63,736 nucleotides of DNA from Bradyrhizobium iriomotense (GTDB taxonomy: Bacteria > Pseudomonadota > Alphaproteobacteria > Rhizobiales > Xanthobacteraceae): contig NZ_JAFCLP010000031.1 of assembly GCF_018129405.1 (NCBI RefSeq), forward strand, positions 1 to 63,736, written 5' to 3'. The position numbers and the translations under genes were made by a program. Shown here piece by piece: positions 53,525 to 63,197 of the stretch. The notes beneath the pieces were generated by a model. That model made no database searches and was not told where the DNA came from. It saw nothing but the letters and a program-made list of their open reading frames with translations. Within the stretch, counting starts at the first letter, position 1. The number at the start of each line of letters is the position of its first letter.

Positions 53525-54733
53525 TCAGTGACGGCCCCACGGTCCCATCGGATTGGTTGCCGGGGCGCCTGAGGGGCTTGGTGCGGGAACGGGCGGCGGG
53601 TTGGCCGGACCGGCAGCATCGCCCCATGGCCCCTGCGACAGCGGCGGCGGGGTATCCTGTGCCTCGGGCTGTTCCGTTTCGGGCTGATCCGTCTCTTCAG
53701 TCGGGTCCGGCAGTGGACCCGGGTCATGGCCGCCGGCGAACTTGACCAGGGCATCGACGCGGGACTGCACGGAAGGGTGGGTCGCGAACAGGTCGGCAAA
53801 ACCTTCGCGCGGATTGTCGACGCAGAGCTCCATTACCGCCGAGGTTGCGCCCGGCAGCTCGCCGCGATTCTCGATCTTGCGCAGCGCCGAGATCATGGCA
53901 TCCGGATCTTTCGTCAGTTCGACCGAGCCGGCGTCGGCGAGATATTCGCGCGAGCGCGACAATGCGAGCTTCACCACCTGCGACATCAGCCAGGCCACCA
54001 CGATCAGCACGACCGCGATGATGATGACGATCACCGCGCCGCCGCCCGAGTTCTTGCTGTCGCTCGACGAGGAGGACGAGCGCGACGACGAGGAGGAGCC
54101 CGAGGACCACGAGCCGCCGGAGTTCCAGCTCAGATTCGTGAACAGGCGGAAGAACAATTCGCCGAAGAAGCCGACCACGCCGGCGATGATGACGGCGACC
54201 ACCATGAGCTGCACGTCGCCGTTCCTGATGTGGGTCAGCTCGTGGCCCAGCACCGCCTCGATCTCCTTGTCGTTCAGCGTATTGAGAAGACCGGTGGTGA
54301 CGGTGACCGAATATTGCCGCGGGTTGAGGCCGGTCGCGAACGCGTTCAGCGCCGGGCTCTCCATGATCTTCAGCTTCGGCATGGTGATGCCGCGCGAGAT
54401 GCAGAGATTTTCGAGCAGATTGTAGAGTCGCGGCTCCTCCTGCCTTGTGACGTCGTGGCCGCCGGTCACCGCATCGATCATCGACTGGTGGAAGAAATAG
54501 GCGATCACGACCCAGAGCGCCGTCACGACCGTCGCGACTGGCGCGGCGACTTTCAGATCCTGGAAGGCGTGGCTCAGGTAGAAGGCGACGGTCCGGTTGC
54601 TGTCGATGAGCACTTCGGCGATCAGCGCGCCGGCATAGACCAGCACGTAGACCAGCGCGAACAGGCCACCGAGCAGCAGCATCGAACGAAACTTGTTCGA
54701 GGCGATGTGCGTGTAGAGACCATACGCGGCCAT
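53525..54733 (-). CDS. M48 family membrane metallopeptidase
   Basis: A 402-residue HtpX-like peptidase. Two N-terminal helices (~17-40 and ~60-80), zinc motif HELTHIRNGD (~165-174), further helices (~177-200, ~240-260, after a Ser/Gly-rich linker [20 protein letters not shown]) and a third ligand in SREYLADAGSVELT (~273-286). The ~60-residue C-terminal tail is rich in Pro, Glu, Gln. It works at the inner membrane in protein quality control. ATG 54733; the LemA gene lies directly upstream (32 bases). Confidence 0.93.
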   Translation of the reverse strand: MAAYGLYTHIASNKFRSMLLLGGLFALVYVLVYAGALIAEVLIDSNRTVAFYLSHAFQDLKVAAPVATVVTALWVVIAYFFHQSMIDAVTGGHDVTRQEEPRLYNLLENLCISRGITMPKLKIMESPALNAFATGLNPRQYSVTVTTGLLNTLNDKEIEAVLGHELTHIRNGDVQLMVVAVIIAGVVGFFGELFFRLFTNLSWNSGGSWSSGSSSSSRSSSSSSDSKNSGGGAVIVIIIAVVLIVVAWLMSQVVKLALSRSREYLADAGSVELTKDPDAMISALRKIENRGELPGATSAVMELCVDNPREGFADLFATHPSVQSRVDALVKFAGGHDPGPLPDPTEETDQPETEQPEAQDTPPPLSQGPWGDAAGPANPPPVPAPSPSGAPATNPMGPWGRH

Positions 54734-54765
54734 GACGCGATGCCCTGCCGGCCTATCGGCTCAAA

Positions 54766-55326
54766 TCAGAACTTCACCTGCGGCGCCGCCTCGACCTCGG
54801 TGCGGCTGGCGCCGAGATCGAAGAACTCCTTCCTGGTGAAGCCGAACATGCCGGCGAACAGCGCTGCGGGCATCTGCTGGATGCCGGTGTTGTATTCCTG
54901 GACCGCGTTGTTGAAGAAGCGGCGGCTCGCCGCGATCTTGTTCTCGAGGTCCGAGAGTTCGGATGCGAGCTGCTGGAAATTGGCGTTGGCCTTGAGGTCG
55001 GGATAGGCCTCCGACAGCGCGATCAGCCGGCCGAGCGCGCCGGAGAGCTGGTTCTCGGCGGCGGATACCTGCGCCGGGCCTTGCGCCGACATCGCCGAAT
55101 TGCGCGCCTTGATGACGTCGTCGAGGGTGCCGCGCTCGTGCGAGGCATAGCCCTTCACGGTCTCGACCAGGTTCGGGACCAGGTCGTGGCGCTGCTTGAG
55201 CTGCACGTCGATATCGGCAAAGGCCTGGCCGACGCGCTGGCTCAGCGCCACCAGGCGGTTGTAGGCACTGAAGGCCAGGAACACGAGGACGACGACAACG
55301 CCGAGAACGATCCAGCCGGTCGACAT
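54766..55326 (-). CDS. LemA family protein
   Basis: A 186-residue protein: N-terminal helix (~5-24, GWIVLGVVVVLVFLAFSAYN) and the LemA coiled four-helix part (LSQRVGQAFADIDVQLKQRHDLVPNLVETVKGYASHE ~30-66; EYNTGIQQMPAALFAGMFGF ~145-165). Starts at ATG 55326 after AGGAGTTCTCC. LemA and M48 peptidases are regularly paired, as here; LemA's exact role is unsettled. Confidence 0.94.
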   Translation of the reverse strand: MSTGWIVLGVVVVLVFLAFSAYNRLVALSQRVGQAFADIDVQLKQRHDLVPNLVETVKGYASHERGTLDDVIKARNSAMSAQGPAQVSAAENQLSGALGRLIALSEAYPDLKANANFQQLASELSDLENKIAASRRFFNNAVQEYNTGIQQMPAALFAGMFGFTRKEFFDLGASRTEVEAAPQVKF

Positions 55327-55464
55327 GGAGAACTCCTGAAGGGAAAGAAGGCGGGCGCTAGGGTAGACCAAATTGGCGCGGAGCGAGAGCCCCGGCGCAG
55401 AGGAGAGGTAAGGCTTGGTCGGGTGAGGAACCGTCCGAGTTCAAGGCAAAAGCCTTGGACGAGG

Positions 55465-56445
55465 TTAACTTTCGGCAATGACGGCATCGCCCCAGCGCCA
55501 GCGCCGGGCGCTTGCGTAGGCGGCCTTGTCGCGGCGGGGCACCTTCGTGAGCTCGACGCCGTCCTCGGTGCAGAGCTTGGCCGTGATCTCGACCTTGCCG
55601 GCATCCGGCGGCGCCAGCACGCGCGCGGGGCGCGCCGCCGGCGGCGTGCGGGTCAGGGCGACGTAGATGAAGCGCTCGTCCTCGAACGGCACCTCGGCGC
55701 CCTTGATCTGGCGATGCGCCTGCGAGCGCGGCAGGCGCTGGGAGAAATGGCACCAGTCGGCTGCTGTGAGCGGGCAGGGTTTTTCGTGCGGGCAGGGGGC
55801 AGCGACGTAGGCACCAGCTGCGATCAGTTGCTGGCGCAGCGCGAGGATGCGGGCGTAGCCGGCGGGCGTGCCGGGCTCGATCACGACCAGCGCATGGCGG
55901 GCTTTGGCCCACATGGCCTCCGCAAGCTTGCGCTGATCGCCTTCGTTGAGCTCGCCGATGATGTAGCTGGCAATGACGAGGTCGGCTTGCGAGACTTCAG
56001 TGAGGTTGCCGCCGGCATCGCCCGGCAAATAGCGGCAATCGGCCAATCGCGAGCTGTCGCGGGCGAGTTCGAGCGCGAGCCGGCTGAGCGTGGCGTTGGC
56101 GTCGAGCAGCGTAAAATCCTGCAGCGACGGAAAGGCTTCCGCGGCGGCCCAGCTCGCGGTGCCCGGGCCGGCACCGACGTCGAGCAGCGTTTCCGGGGCG
56201 AGGCTTGGTGCGATCTCGCTCAGCGCATTCAGGCTCGCGGCGACGGCCGCGTAAGTCGCCGGCATGCGCGCCAGCGCATAGGCGAGGGCATCGGCCTCCG
56301 ACTTGATCGTGCCGGAGCCGCCGCCGGCGCGATAGGTGGTCGAGATTTTCTGCGAGCGCTGTGCGGCGTCGGTGCGGGAGAAGCCCTGGAGCTTGCCGTC
56401 GAGGGCGGCTTTCAGTTCGGCGGGGAGGGTGGGGGCTATCATCAT
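55465..56445 (-). CDS. Rsm22-type rRNA methyltransferase
   Basis: A 326-residue Rsm22-like protein. Motif I LLDVGAGPGTASWA (~86-99), then LLDANATLSRLA and LVIASYIIGEL. The family's Cys pattern is in CPHEKPCPL (~208-216) with WCHFSQRLPRS (~221-231). Mitochondrial members act in small-subunit rRNA methylation and assembly. Start 56445 (MM; 56442 also possible). Followed upstream by a palindromic repeat and smc. Confidence 0.88.
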   Translation of the reverse strand: MMIAPTLPAELKAALDGKLQGFSRTDAAQRSQKISTTYRAGGGSGTIKSEADALAYALARMPATYAAVAASLNALSEIAPSLAPETLLDVGAGPGTASWAAAEAFPSLQDFTLLDANATLSRLALELARDSSRLADCRYLPGDAGGNLTEVSQADLVIASYIIGELNEGDQRKLAEAMWAKARHALVVIEPGTPAGYARILALRQQLIAAGAYVAAPCPHEKPCPLTAADWCHFSQRLPRSQAHRQIKGAEVPFEDERFIYVALTRTPPAARPARVLAPPDAGKVEITAKLCTEDGVELTKVPRRDKAAYASARRWRWGDAVIAES

Positions 56446-56565
56446 CCGCAGTCATGCCCCGCGAAGGCGGGCATCCAGTACTCCGAGACAGTGCCGTCAA
56501 CCGAGAAGCCGCGGCATACTGGATCATCCGCTCCAGTGCGCAATTTGCGCACAAGGCGGATGATG
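56440..56565. repeat. Palindromic repeat, 'catcatccgc' type
   Basis: The ends CATCATCCGC (56440-56449) and GCGGATGATG (56556-56565) are inverted. Inside lie CCCGCGAAGGCGGG and GTGCGCAATTTGCGCAC (56536-56552). It fills the gap between smc and the Rsm22 gene and touches the latter's start codon. Confidence 0.8.
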
Positions 56566-56594
56566 ACGTCAATGGTTCCGGGACGCGCGCAGCC

Positions 56595-59500
56595 TCACGC
56601 CACGTTCTGGTCGAGAATGTCCACCGCTTCTGACAGGCTCACCGACACCAGCTGCGACACGCCGCGCTCGGCCATGGTCACGCCGAACAGACGGTTCATC
56701 CGCGCCATCGTGATCGGGTTGTGGGTGATGATGATGAAGCGCGTGTCGGTCGAGCCGGTCATCTCGTGCAGCAGGTTGCAGTACCGTTCGACGTTGTGGT
56801 CGTCGAGCGGTGCGTCGACTTCGTCCAGCACGCAGATCGGCGAGGGGTTGGTCAAGAACACCGCGAAGATCAGTGCCATCGCGGTCAGCGCCTGCTCACC
56901 GCCCGAGAGCAGCGACAGCGTCTGCGGCTTCTTGCCCGGCGGTTTTGCGATGATCTCGAGACCGGCTTCGAGCGGGTCGTCGCTCTCGATCAGGTGCAGC
57001 GCCGCCTCGCCGCCGCCGAACAGCTCGACGAACAGGCGCTTGAAGTGGTTGTTGACGACCTCGAACGAGGTCAGGAGCCGCTCGCGCGCCTCCTTGTTGA
57101 GGCTCTGGATGCCCTGGCGCAGCCGCTTGATGGCCTCGACCAGGTCGTCGCGCTCGGTGACCAGACCCGTGTGCTGGGTCTCGACCTCGCGCAGCTCTTC
57201 TTCGGCGCGCAGGTTGACTGCGCCGAGGCGCTCGCGGTCGCGGCGCATCTTTTCGAGGTCTTCCTCGATGTCGTGCAGCGGCGGCAGCTCGGCGCCGGGC
57301 TCGATCTCGGCAAGGCCGGCGACGGCCTGCGGCTCGACTTCGAGCATATCGCGGATCTCGCGCTCGATGTCCTCGAGCCGGCGGCGTGCGCCTTCCATGC
57401 GTTCCTCGGCGCGGGCGGTGGCTTCGCGCGAGCTGGACAGGGCTTCGAGCGTCAGCTTGGCGACGCGGTCGGTTTCCGCCATCGCGCTTTCCGCGGTGGC
57501 GAGCGCATCGGCGGCCATGCGGCGGTCGTTCTCGGCGTACTCGATCTCGGTGATCAGCGCGCTGCGCTTCTCGGCGAACACTTGCGGCGCGTTTTCGAGC
57601 TCGCTGCGCTCGATCGTGAGTTCGGCGATACGGGCCTGGATGGTGTCGATGTGGGAGGCCGCGCTCTCCTTGCGGTTCTGCCACTCGGTGCGCTCGGCGA
57701 GGATCGCCTGCACGCGGCGGTCGGCGAGCTCGGCCTCGCGCGCCAGCGCCTGCGCTTCGGCGCGGACCTGGGCGGCCATGCGGCGATGGGCTTCGATGTC
57801 GCTGCGGACGGCGGCCAGACGAGTCTCGGTGTCCTCGCTCGACGGCAGCTCGGAGATGCCGGCGGCGGCGTATTCATGCGCGGCCTCGGCCTCGGCGCGG
57901 TCGGCGGCGAGGCGGCTGTGCGCTTCCGACAGCGTCGCCTTGCGGGCGGCGTGGCGGCTGATCTCGCGCTCGGCAGCGGCATGGCGCTCGCGCGCGGCGT
58001 TGAGCTCGCGCTGCGCGGCGCGCCAGGCTTCGCGGCTGGCACCTTCGGTGCTGGCCGCCATCTGCAATTCGGACTCGGCATTCTCCAGCGCCTGGCGCTT
58101 GATCTGCGCGTCGATGCGGGCCTGCTCCAGCTCGTTCTCGATGTCGACGAGGCGGGCGCGCTCGGCAAGGCGGCGTGCGGCGCCGGTCGGGGCATGTGCC
58201 GCTGCGACGAAGCCGTCCCAGCGCCAGACGTCGCCCTCGGGCGAGACCAGCCGCTGGCCGGTCTTGAGCTGCGAGACCAGCTCGGCGCCGCGCTCGCGCG
58301 GCACCACGCCGATCTGCGCCAGACGGCGGGCCAGCTCGGCCGGCGCCTGCACATGGTTGGCGAGCGGCACGGCGCCTTCGGGCAGCTCCGGATCGCCCTC
58401 GGTGTGTCCGACATTGGTCCAGCGCATCGGCGCCGACGGGTCGATCGGCGCGTCGAGGTCGTCGCCGAGCGCGGCGCCGATCGCCTTTTCAAAACCCTTG
58501 TCGACGGTGATGCCGTCGATGATCGGCGGCCACAGATTCTTGGTCTCGCCGTTGACGATCTTGGAGATGGTGCGCGCCTCGGTCTCCAGGCGCTGCACGC
58601 GCTTGTCGGCTTCGACCAGCGGCGAGCGCGAGGATTCCAGCGTCTGGCGTGCCGCGACATGCGCGGCCTCACTGGCCTGCGCCGCGGCTTCCGAAGCCGC
58701 CAGCGTCTGCTCCGCAGTCTCGACCAGAGCGGTCAGCTCTTCGAGATCGCCGAAGCCGCCGGTCTCTTCCGCAAGCTTCTGCTCTTCGGCGGTGACGTTC
58801 GCGATCTCCTGGTCGAGCCGGGCGAGCTTGTCGCGGTGGGTGCGGACATTGGCTTCGAGCTGGTTGCGCTTGGCGGTGAGGTCGGCGAGCGCGGTGGTGA
58901 GCTCGGCGAATTGCTGCTCGGTCTCGGTCAGCACCGCCTCGGCTTCGGCAACGCGCTCGTCGACGCCGGAGCGCTTCTCGACGCGTGACTTGATCTCTTC
59001 CTTCAGCTCGGCGTCTTCGGTGTCGAGCCGCTGCAGCGCGACGTCGGCGTCCATCGTTTGTTGCTGAGCACGGGAAATGTCGCCTTCGAACTGGGCGAGG
59101 CGGCGCTCGAGCTCGGCGACGCGCTCCTTGGCGCGCTCTTCCTCGCGGTCGAGCAGCTCGCGGGCATTGGTCAGGCGCTGCAGGCCGGCGGCGGCGCGTG
59201 CTTCGGCATCGCGCAGCGCCGGCATTTCGGCGGCGCGGATCGCCTGGATGCGGGCGGCTTCGGCCTGATGCTGGGTGCGCTCGGCCATCTCGCGCACGGC
59301 GAGGTCATGGGTCTGGCCGGATTCGTTGACGTCGGCATGGGCGCCGATCCAGCGCAGGTGGAACAGCGTGGCTTCGGCCTTGCGGACCTTGGCCGCGACC
59401 TCGCGGTAGCGCACAGCCTGACGGGCCTGCTTCTTCAGGCCTTCCATCTGGCCGGAGAGCTGGCCGATCACGTCCTCGACGCGGGTGAGGTTGGTTTCGG

Positions 59501-60059
59501 CCGCCTTCAGCCGCAGCTCGGCCTCGTGGCGGCGGGCGTGCAGCCCGGCGACGCCGGCGGCATCTTCCAGCACGCGGCGGCGCTGCTCCGGCTTGGCCTG
59601 GATGATCTCGCCGATCTTGCCCTGGTGGACGAGGGCCGGCGAGCGCGCGCCGGTGGCGGCGTCGGCGAACAGGATCTGCACGTCACGGGCGCGGACGTCG
59701 CGACCGTTGATGCGGTAGACCGAGCCCGCTTCGCGCTCGATGCGACGGGAGATTTCGAGCAACTGGCTGTCGTTCATCGCTGCCGGCGCGGTGCGATCGG
59801 CATTGTCGATCGTCATCGTCACTTCGGCGTGGTTGCGCGCGGGACGGTTGCCGGAGCCGGCGAAGATCACCGCGTCCATGTCGGCGGCGCGCAAGCTCTT
59901 GTACGAGGTTTCGCCCATCGCCCAGCGCAGCGCTTCGACGAGATTCGACTTGCCGCAGCCGTTGGGTCCGACCACGCCGGTCAGGCCGGGCTCGATGACG
60001 AAGTCCGTGGGCTCAACGAAGGACTTGAAGCCGTGAAGTCGCAGGCGGGTGATTTTCAT
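56595..60059 (-). CDS. smc: Chromosome segregation ATPase SMC
   Basis: An 1154-residue SMC: Walker A GPNGCGKSN (~33-41), long coiled coils (~165-500 and ~640-990), hinge (~510-640, NLWPPIIDGITVDKGFEKAIGAALGDDL), ABC signature LSGGEQALTAMALIF (~1055) and Walker B CVLDEVDAPLDD (~1078). It forms condensin with ScpA/ScpB (not encoded here). ATG 60059 (MKITRLRLHGFKSF, the usual family start); a GTG two codons earlier is possible. Confidence 0.98.
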   Translation of the reverse strand: MKITRLRLHGFKSFVEPTDFVIEPGLTGVVGPNGCGKSNLVEALRWAMGETSYKSLRAADMDAVIFAGSGNRPARNHAEVTMTIDNADRTAPAAMNDSQLLEISRRIEREAGSVYRINGRDVRARDVQILFADAATGARSPALVHQGKIGEIIQAKPEQRRRVLEDAAGVAGLHARRHEAELRLKAAETNLTRVEDVIGQLSGQMEGLKKQARQAVRYREVAAKVRKAEATLFHLRWIGAHADVNESGQTHDLAVREMAERTQHQAEAARIQAIRAAEMPALRDAEARAAAGLQRLTNARELLDREEERAKERVAELERRLAQFEGDISRAQQQTMDADVALQRLDTEDAELKEEIKSRVEKRSGVDERVAEAEAVLTETEQQFAELTTALADLTAKRNQLEANVRTHRDKLARLDQEIANVTAEEQKLAEETGGFGDLEELTALVETAEQTLAASEAAAQASEAAHVAARQTLESSRSPLVEADKRVQRLETEARTISKIVNGETKNLWPPIIDGITVDKGFEKAIGAALGDDLDAPIDPSAPMRWTNVGHTEGDPELPEGAVPLANHVQAPAELARRLAQIGVVPRERGAELVSQLKTGQRLVSPEGDVWRWDGFVAAAHAPTGAARRLAERARLVDIENELEQARIDAQIKRQALENAESELQMAASTEGASREAWRAAQRELNAARERHAAAEREISRHAARKATLSEAHSRLAADRAEAEAAHEYAAAGISELPSSEDTETRLAAVRSDIEAHRRMAAQVRAEAQALAREAELADRRVQAILAERTEWQNRKESAASHIDTIQARIAELTIERSELENAPQVFAEKRSALITEIEYAENDRRMAADALATAESAMAETDRVAKLTLEALSSSREATARAEERMEGARRRLEDIEREIRDMLEVEPQAVAGLAEIEPGAELPPLHDIEEDLEKMRRDRERLGAVNLRAEEELREVETQHTGLVTERDDLVEAIKRLRQGIQSLNKEARERLLTSFEVVNNHFKRLFVELFGGGEAALHLIESDDPLEAGLEIIAKPPGKKPQTLSLLSGGEQALTAMALIFAVFLTNPSPICVLDEVDAPLDDHNVERYCNLLHEMTGSTDTRFIIITHNPITMARMNRLFGVTMAERGVSQLVSVSLSEAVDILDQNVA

Positions 60060-60277
60060 AAGCACGCATCTCTGTTGGCAGGCGCGAATCCCCCTGCCGG
60101 GACAATACCATGGAAGGCAGTGTCGCTATCCGGGGCGAGTCGCGCGAGGCGCCTCATGCGGCTGGACAATGGCCGCGGTGCGCCGCGAGGGCAACCGGCG
60201 AAAACCGCTTTTCCCAAGGGATTTATGCCGGGAAAGATACGGCTTTCGAGATGCGAATCAGGATCTTGACGAGCGAA

Positions 60278-60949
60278 TCAGCTCTTCAGCAGCGGGTTGA
60301 TCTTCTTGGCGAACTCCTCGAAGGAGGCCTCGCCCTTGATCTTCTCGCCGTTGATGAAGAAGGTCGGCGTCGAATCCACCTTCAACACGTCGCTGGCGTA
60401 TTTCTGGTCGGCGGCGATCTTGTCGAGCAGCGCCTGGTCCTTCAGGCAGGCTTCGACCTGCTGCTGGGTGAGGCCGGCCTGCTTGCCGATCCGCGTCAGG
60501 GTCTCGGTGGTGTTCTTCAACACCCAGTCGCTCTGCTGGCGGAACAGCATGTCGGTGACGGCGAAGTATTTCGGCGCGTCGCCATTGGCGATGCAGCGCG
60601 ACAGCATCGAGCCGGCGGCCGCTTTGATGTCGAGCGGGAACTCGCGGAAGATGTAACGCACCTTGCCGGTGTCGATGTATTCCTTCTTGATCTTCGGGAA
60701 CACCTGCTCGTTGAAGGCGGCGCAGTGCGGGCAGGTCATCGAGGCGTATTCGGTGATGGTGACTGCGGCATCGTTCGGGCCGAGCGCCATGTCGGGCAGC
60801 GACACCGGCTTGGCGACATCGGCGGCCGACTGCGCCATTGCTTCAGGGATCATGGCCTCCGAGATGAACCGCAGCGGCGAGAGCCCGGCGACTGCGGCAA
60901 GCCCGGTCAGCGACAGCATCGTGGTGAAGGCGCGGCGGGTGATGATCAA
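60278..60949 (-). CDS. DsbA-like thiol oxidoreductase
   Basis: A 223-residue exported DsbA/thioredoxin-4 type protein. The signal segment has a twin-Arg (TRRAFTTMLSLTGLAAVAGLSP). Active site CPHC (in ASMTCPHCAAF, ~76-79), cis-Pro in VDSTPTFFINGEKI (~187-200). Probable start TTG 60949 (LIITRRAF) with GGGAG at proper spacing; an earlier TTG at 60982 is possible. It would form disulfides in periplasmic proteins, or act as a ScsC/BdbD type. Lies upstream of smc on the same strand with 218 bases between. Confidence 0.9.
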   Translation of the reverse strand: MIITRRAFTTMLSLTGLAAVAGLSPLRFISEAMIPEAMAQSAADVAKPVSLPDMALGPNDAAVTITEYASMTCPHCAAFNEQVFPKIKKEYIDTGKVRYIFREFPLDIKAAAGSMLSRCIANGDAPKYFAVTDMLFRQQSDWVLKNTTETLTRIGKQAGLTQQQVEACLKDQALLDKIAADQKYASDVLKVDSTPTFFINGEKIKGEASFEEFAKKINPLLKS

Positions 60950-61089
60950 GGTCGGCTCCCGAATTGGCAAGGTGTCGCCCAAGGGATGGGGTCAAGGTTC
61001 CCGCCCGGGCGGCCTGTCGCTAGCTTGAAACGTCGCTTGAGGCAATGGCGCGCCGCAAGGACGGGTCCAGATTGGCCGCGAAATGAGGC

Positions 61090-61587
61090 TCAATTTCGCT
61101 TGATGGCGGCCCCGAGCCGCGCCAGCGCCGTCTTCAATTGTTCATCTTCGATGTCGGTCAGGCTCTCGGCCACCTTGGCGACCACCTTGGGGTCCGGCGG
61201 GCCGGGCCGTTTCGGCGCCCGTGGCCGCGACAGGGGGGCTTGGCGGAAGGCCAGCTTGCCGACCGCGCTCCAGCCGAAGAAGCGATTGACCCGTTCCAGG
61301 ATCACATCGGCCGAGTGCTGGATCTCCAGCGCCATCGGCCCCTCGACCCGCAGCACCAGGGTCGCCGGCTCCTGCGGCTGCCCCTCGACCGGCCGCGGCC
61401 ATTGCATCTTGAGCGGCTCGGCATGGGCGGCGATCTCAGGGCCGGCAATCTGCGCCCACCGCGTCACCAGCTCGCGCGCCGCAAAGCCCTGCTTGGCATA
61501 GGCCTCGGCAAAGACGTCGTTGAGCAGGATCCCGAGCGGTTTTGCGCTGATGGGACCGGGCTTGAAGATGGGACCGGATTTCGACAT
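61090..61587 (-). CDS. DUF721/DciA-like protein
   Basis: A 165-residue protein with the DUF721 core (~18-115: LLNDVFAEAYAKQGFAARELVTRWAQIAGPEIAAHAEPLKM) and a variable Pro-rich tail. DUF721 proteins include DciA, the loader of DnaB helicase, but many alphaproteobacterial members are uncharacterised. ATG 61587. It lies between an antitoxin-like gene and the DsbA-like gene on the same strand; mutY is divergent beyond. Confidence 0.88.
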   Translation of the reverse strand: MSKSGPIFKPGPISAKPLGILLNDVFAEAYAKQGFAARELVTRWAQIAGPEIAAHAEPLKMQWPRPVEGQPQEPATLVLRVEGPMALEIQHSADVILERVNRFFGWSAVGKLAFRQAPLSRPRAPKRPGPPDPKVVAKVAESLTDIEDEQLKTALARLGAAIKRN

Positions 61588-61599
61588 GGGCTGTGTCCG

Positions 61600-61920
61600 T
61601 TACGCCGCCGCGCGAGGCCGGATGGCCTTCAGATCTCGATCAATCTCGCGCCGTCGCTGCATCAGATCGTAGTCCATCTGGAGCCCGAGGAAGAAGCCCT
61701 CGGACAGCCCGAAATAGCGGGCGAGCCGCAGGTCGGTATCGGCCGTGATGTCGCGCTTGCCGAGGACGATCTCGTTGATGCGTCGCGGCGGCACACGCAC
61801 GGCCCGGGCCAGCGCGTTCTGGCTGAGCTCCATCGGCTTCAAAAACTCCTCCAGCAGGATCTCGCCGGGATGGGGATTGCGGAGGAGCCCATTCCTAGTG
61901 GTAGTCGACGATTTCGACAT
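61600..61920 (-). CDS. higA: HigA-type antitoxin without a toxin gene
   Basis: A 106-residue XRE/HigA protein. The HigA mark NPHPGEILLEEFLKPMELSQNALARAV (~15-41) and the HTH with RINEIVLGKRDITADTDLRLARYF (~47-70) are clear. ATG 61920. HigB toxins usually lie just upstream; here the upstream space holds only a palindromic repeat and mutY on the other strand. So this is a solitary antitoxin or stand-alone regulator. Confidence 0.88.
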   Translation of the reverse strand: MSKSSTTTRNGLLRNPHPGEILLEEFLKPMELSQNALARAVRVPPRRINEIVLGKRDITADTDLRLARYFGLSEGFFLGLQMDYDLMQRRREIDRDLKAIRPRAAA

Positions 61921-61932
61921 CTCTCTCTTCTG

Positions 61933-62013
61933 GTCATTCCGGGGTGATGCACAGCATCGAACCCGGAATCTCGAGATTCCGGGTCTGGTGCTTACGCACC
62001 ATCCCGGAATGAC
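61933..62013. repeat. Palindromic repeat, 'cgtcattccgg' type
   Basis: The ends GTCATTCCGG and CCGGAATGAC are inverted. Inside is a perfect 24-bp palindrome (61961-61984, cccggaatctcgagattccggg core). It resembles 16958-17060. It separates the antitoxin start from mutY. Confidence 0.9.
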
Positions 62014-62026
62014 GCTATATGGACGC

Positions 62027-63145
62027 ATGAGTCTATCAGGCGCGGTCTCCAGACGAAATAAGCAGTCAACCAAAAGCGACTCCCCGCGCCCCACATTGCT
62101 GCTCGCCTGGTATGATCGCCATCGCCGCCGCCTGCCATGGCGCGCCGCGCCTGGCGAGACCTCGGACCCGTACCGGGTCTGGCTGTCGGAGATCATGCTG
62201 CAGCAGACCACCGTGAAGGCGGTCGGGCCCTATTTCGAGAAATTCGTCGTGCGTTGGCCTGACGTCACGGCGCTGGGACGCGCCTCGCAGGATGACGTGC
62301 TGCGGATGTGGGCGGGGCTCGGCTACTATTCGCGCGCACGCAATCTCTACGCCTGCGCGGTGGCGGTGACGCGCGAGCGCGGCGGGGTGTTTCCCGATAC
62401 GGAGGAAGGGCTGCGCGCGCTGCCCGGGATCGGGCCCTACACGGCGGCGGCGATCGCGGCGATCGCCTTCGATCGCCGCACCATGCCGGTCGACGGCAAT
62501 ATCGAACGCGTGGTGTCGCGGCTCTTTGCAGTTGAAGACGAACTCCCGCAGGCAAAGCCGCTGATCCAGCAACTGGCGGCGACGCTGCTTGCCGACACCC
62601 GCGCCGGCGACAGCGCACAGGCCTTGATGGATCTCGGCGCTTCGATCTGCACGCCGAAGAAGCCGGCCTGCTCGCTATGCCCGCTGAACGAGGACTGCAC
62701 GGCGCGCGCACAAGGCAGCCAGGAGACGTTCCCACGCAAGGCGCCGAAGAAGAGCGGAACGCTCAGGCGCGGCGCCGCTTTCGTGATCACGCGCGGCGAC
62801 GAGCTGCTGGTTCGCTCGCGGCCCGAAAAGGGCCTGCTCGGCGGCATGACGGAAGTGCCGGGCTCGGACTGGCTGGCCGGACAAGAGGATGCGACGGCGA
62901 AGCAGCAGGCGCCGGAGCTGAAGGGACTGTCGCGCTGGCAGCGCAAGGTGGGTGTCGTCACCCACGTCTTCACGCATTTTCCGCTGGAACTGGTGGTCTA
63001 TACGGCGAAGGCCGAAGCCCGCACCCGCGCGCCCCCCGGCATGCGCTGGGCGCCGATAGCGACGCTTGCCGACGAAGCGCTGCCCAATGTCATGCGCAAG
63101 GTGATCGCGCACGCGATGGATCTTTCGTCGGGCCCATCCTCCTGA
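62027..63145 (+). CDS. mutY: A/G-specific adenine glycosylase
   Basis: A 372-residue MutY, removing adenine paired with 8-oxoguanine. Catalytic Glu in SEIMLQQTTV (~50-59), HhH-Gly/Pro LPGIGPYTAAAI (~126-137) with Asp in MPVDGNIERVVSR (~151-163), and the 4Fe-4S ligands CX6CX2CX5C (CTPKKPACSLCPLNEDC ~210-226). A Nudix-like C-terminal 8-oxoG recognition domain follows (~245-370). Start ATG 62027; an earlier ATG (62009) lies in the palindrome. It is divergent from the antitoxin gene. Confidence 0.96.
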   Translation: MSLSGAVSRRNKQSTKSDSPRPTLLLAWYDRHRRRLPWRAAPGETSDPYRVWLSEIMLQQTTVKAVGPYFEKFVVRWPDVTALGRASQDDVLRMWAGLGYYSRARNLYACAVAVTRERGGVFPDTEEGLRALPGIGPYTAAAIAAIAFDRRTMPVDGNIERVVSRLFAVEDELPQAKPLIQQLAATLLADTRAGDSAQALMDLGASICTPKKPACSLCPLNEDCTARAQGSQETFPRKAPKKSGTLRRGAAFVITRGDELLVRSRPEKGLLGGMTEVPGSDWLAGQEDATAKQQAPELKGLSRWQRKVGVVTHVFTHFPLELVVYTAKAEARTRAPPGMRWAPIATLADEALPNVMRKVIAHAMDLSSGPSS

Positions 63146-63197
63146 CAGCACGCTGGCAGCAGCGCTACGCTATCAGGACGCGACACGGAGGCTGCCA

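Noticed and set aside
55081-59067. 1328-codon open frame opposite smc and lemA
   Set aside because: It overlaps three well-supported genes on the other strand and reads as Arg/Ser/Ala-rich low-complexity sequence, typical of high-GC shadow frames.
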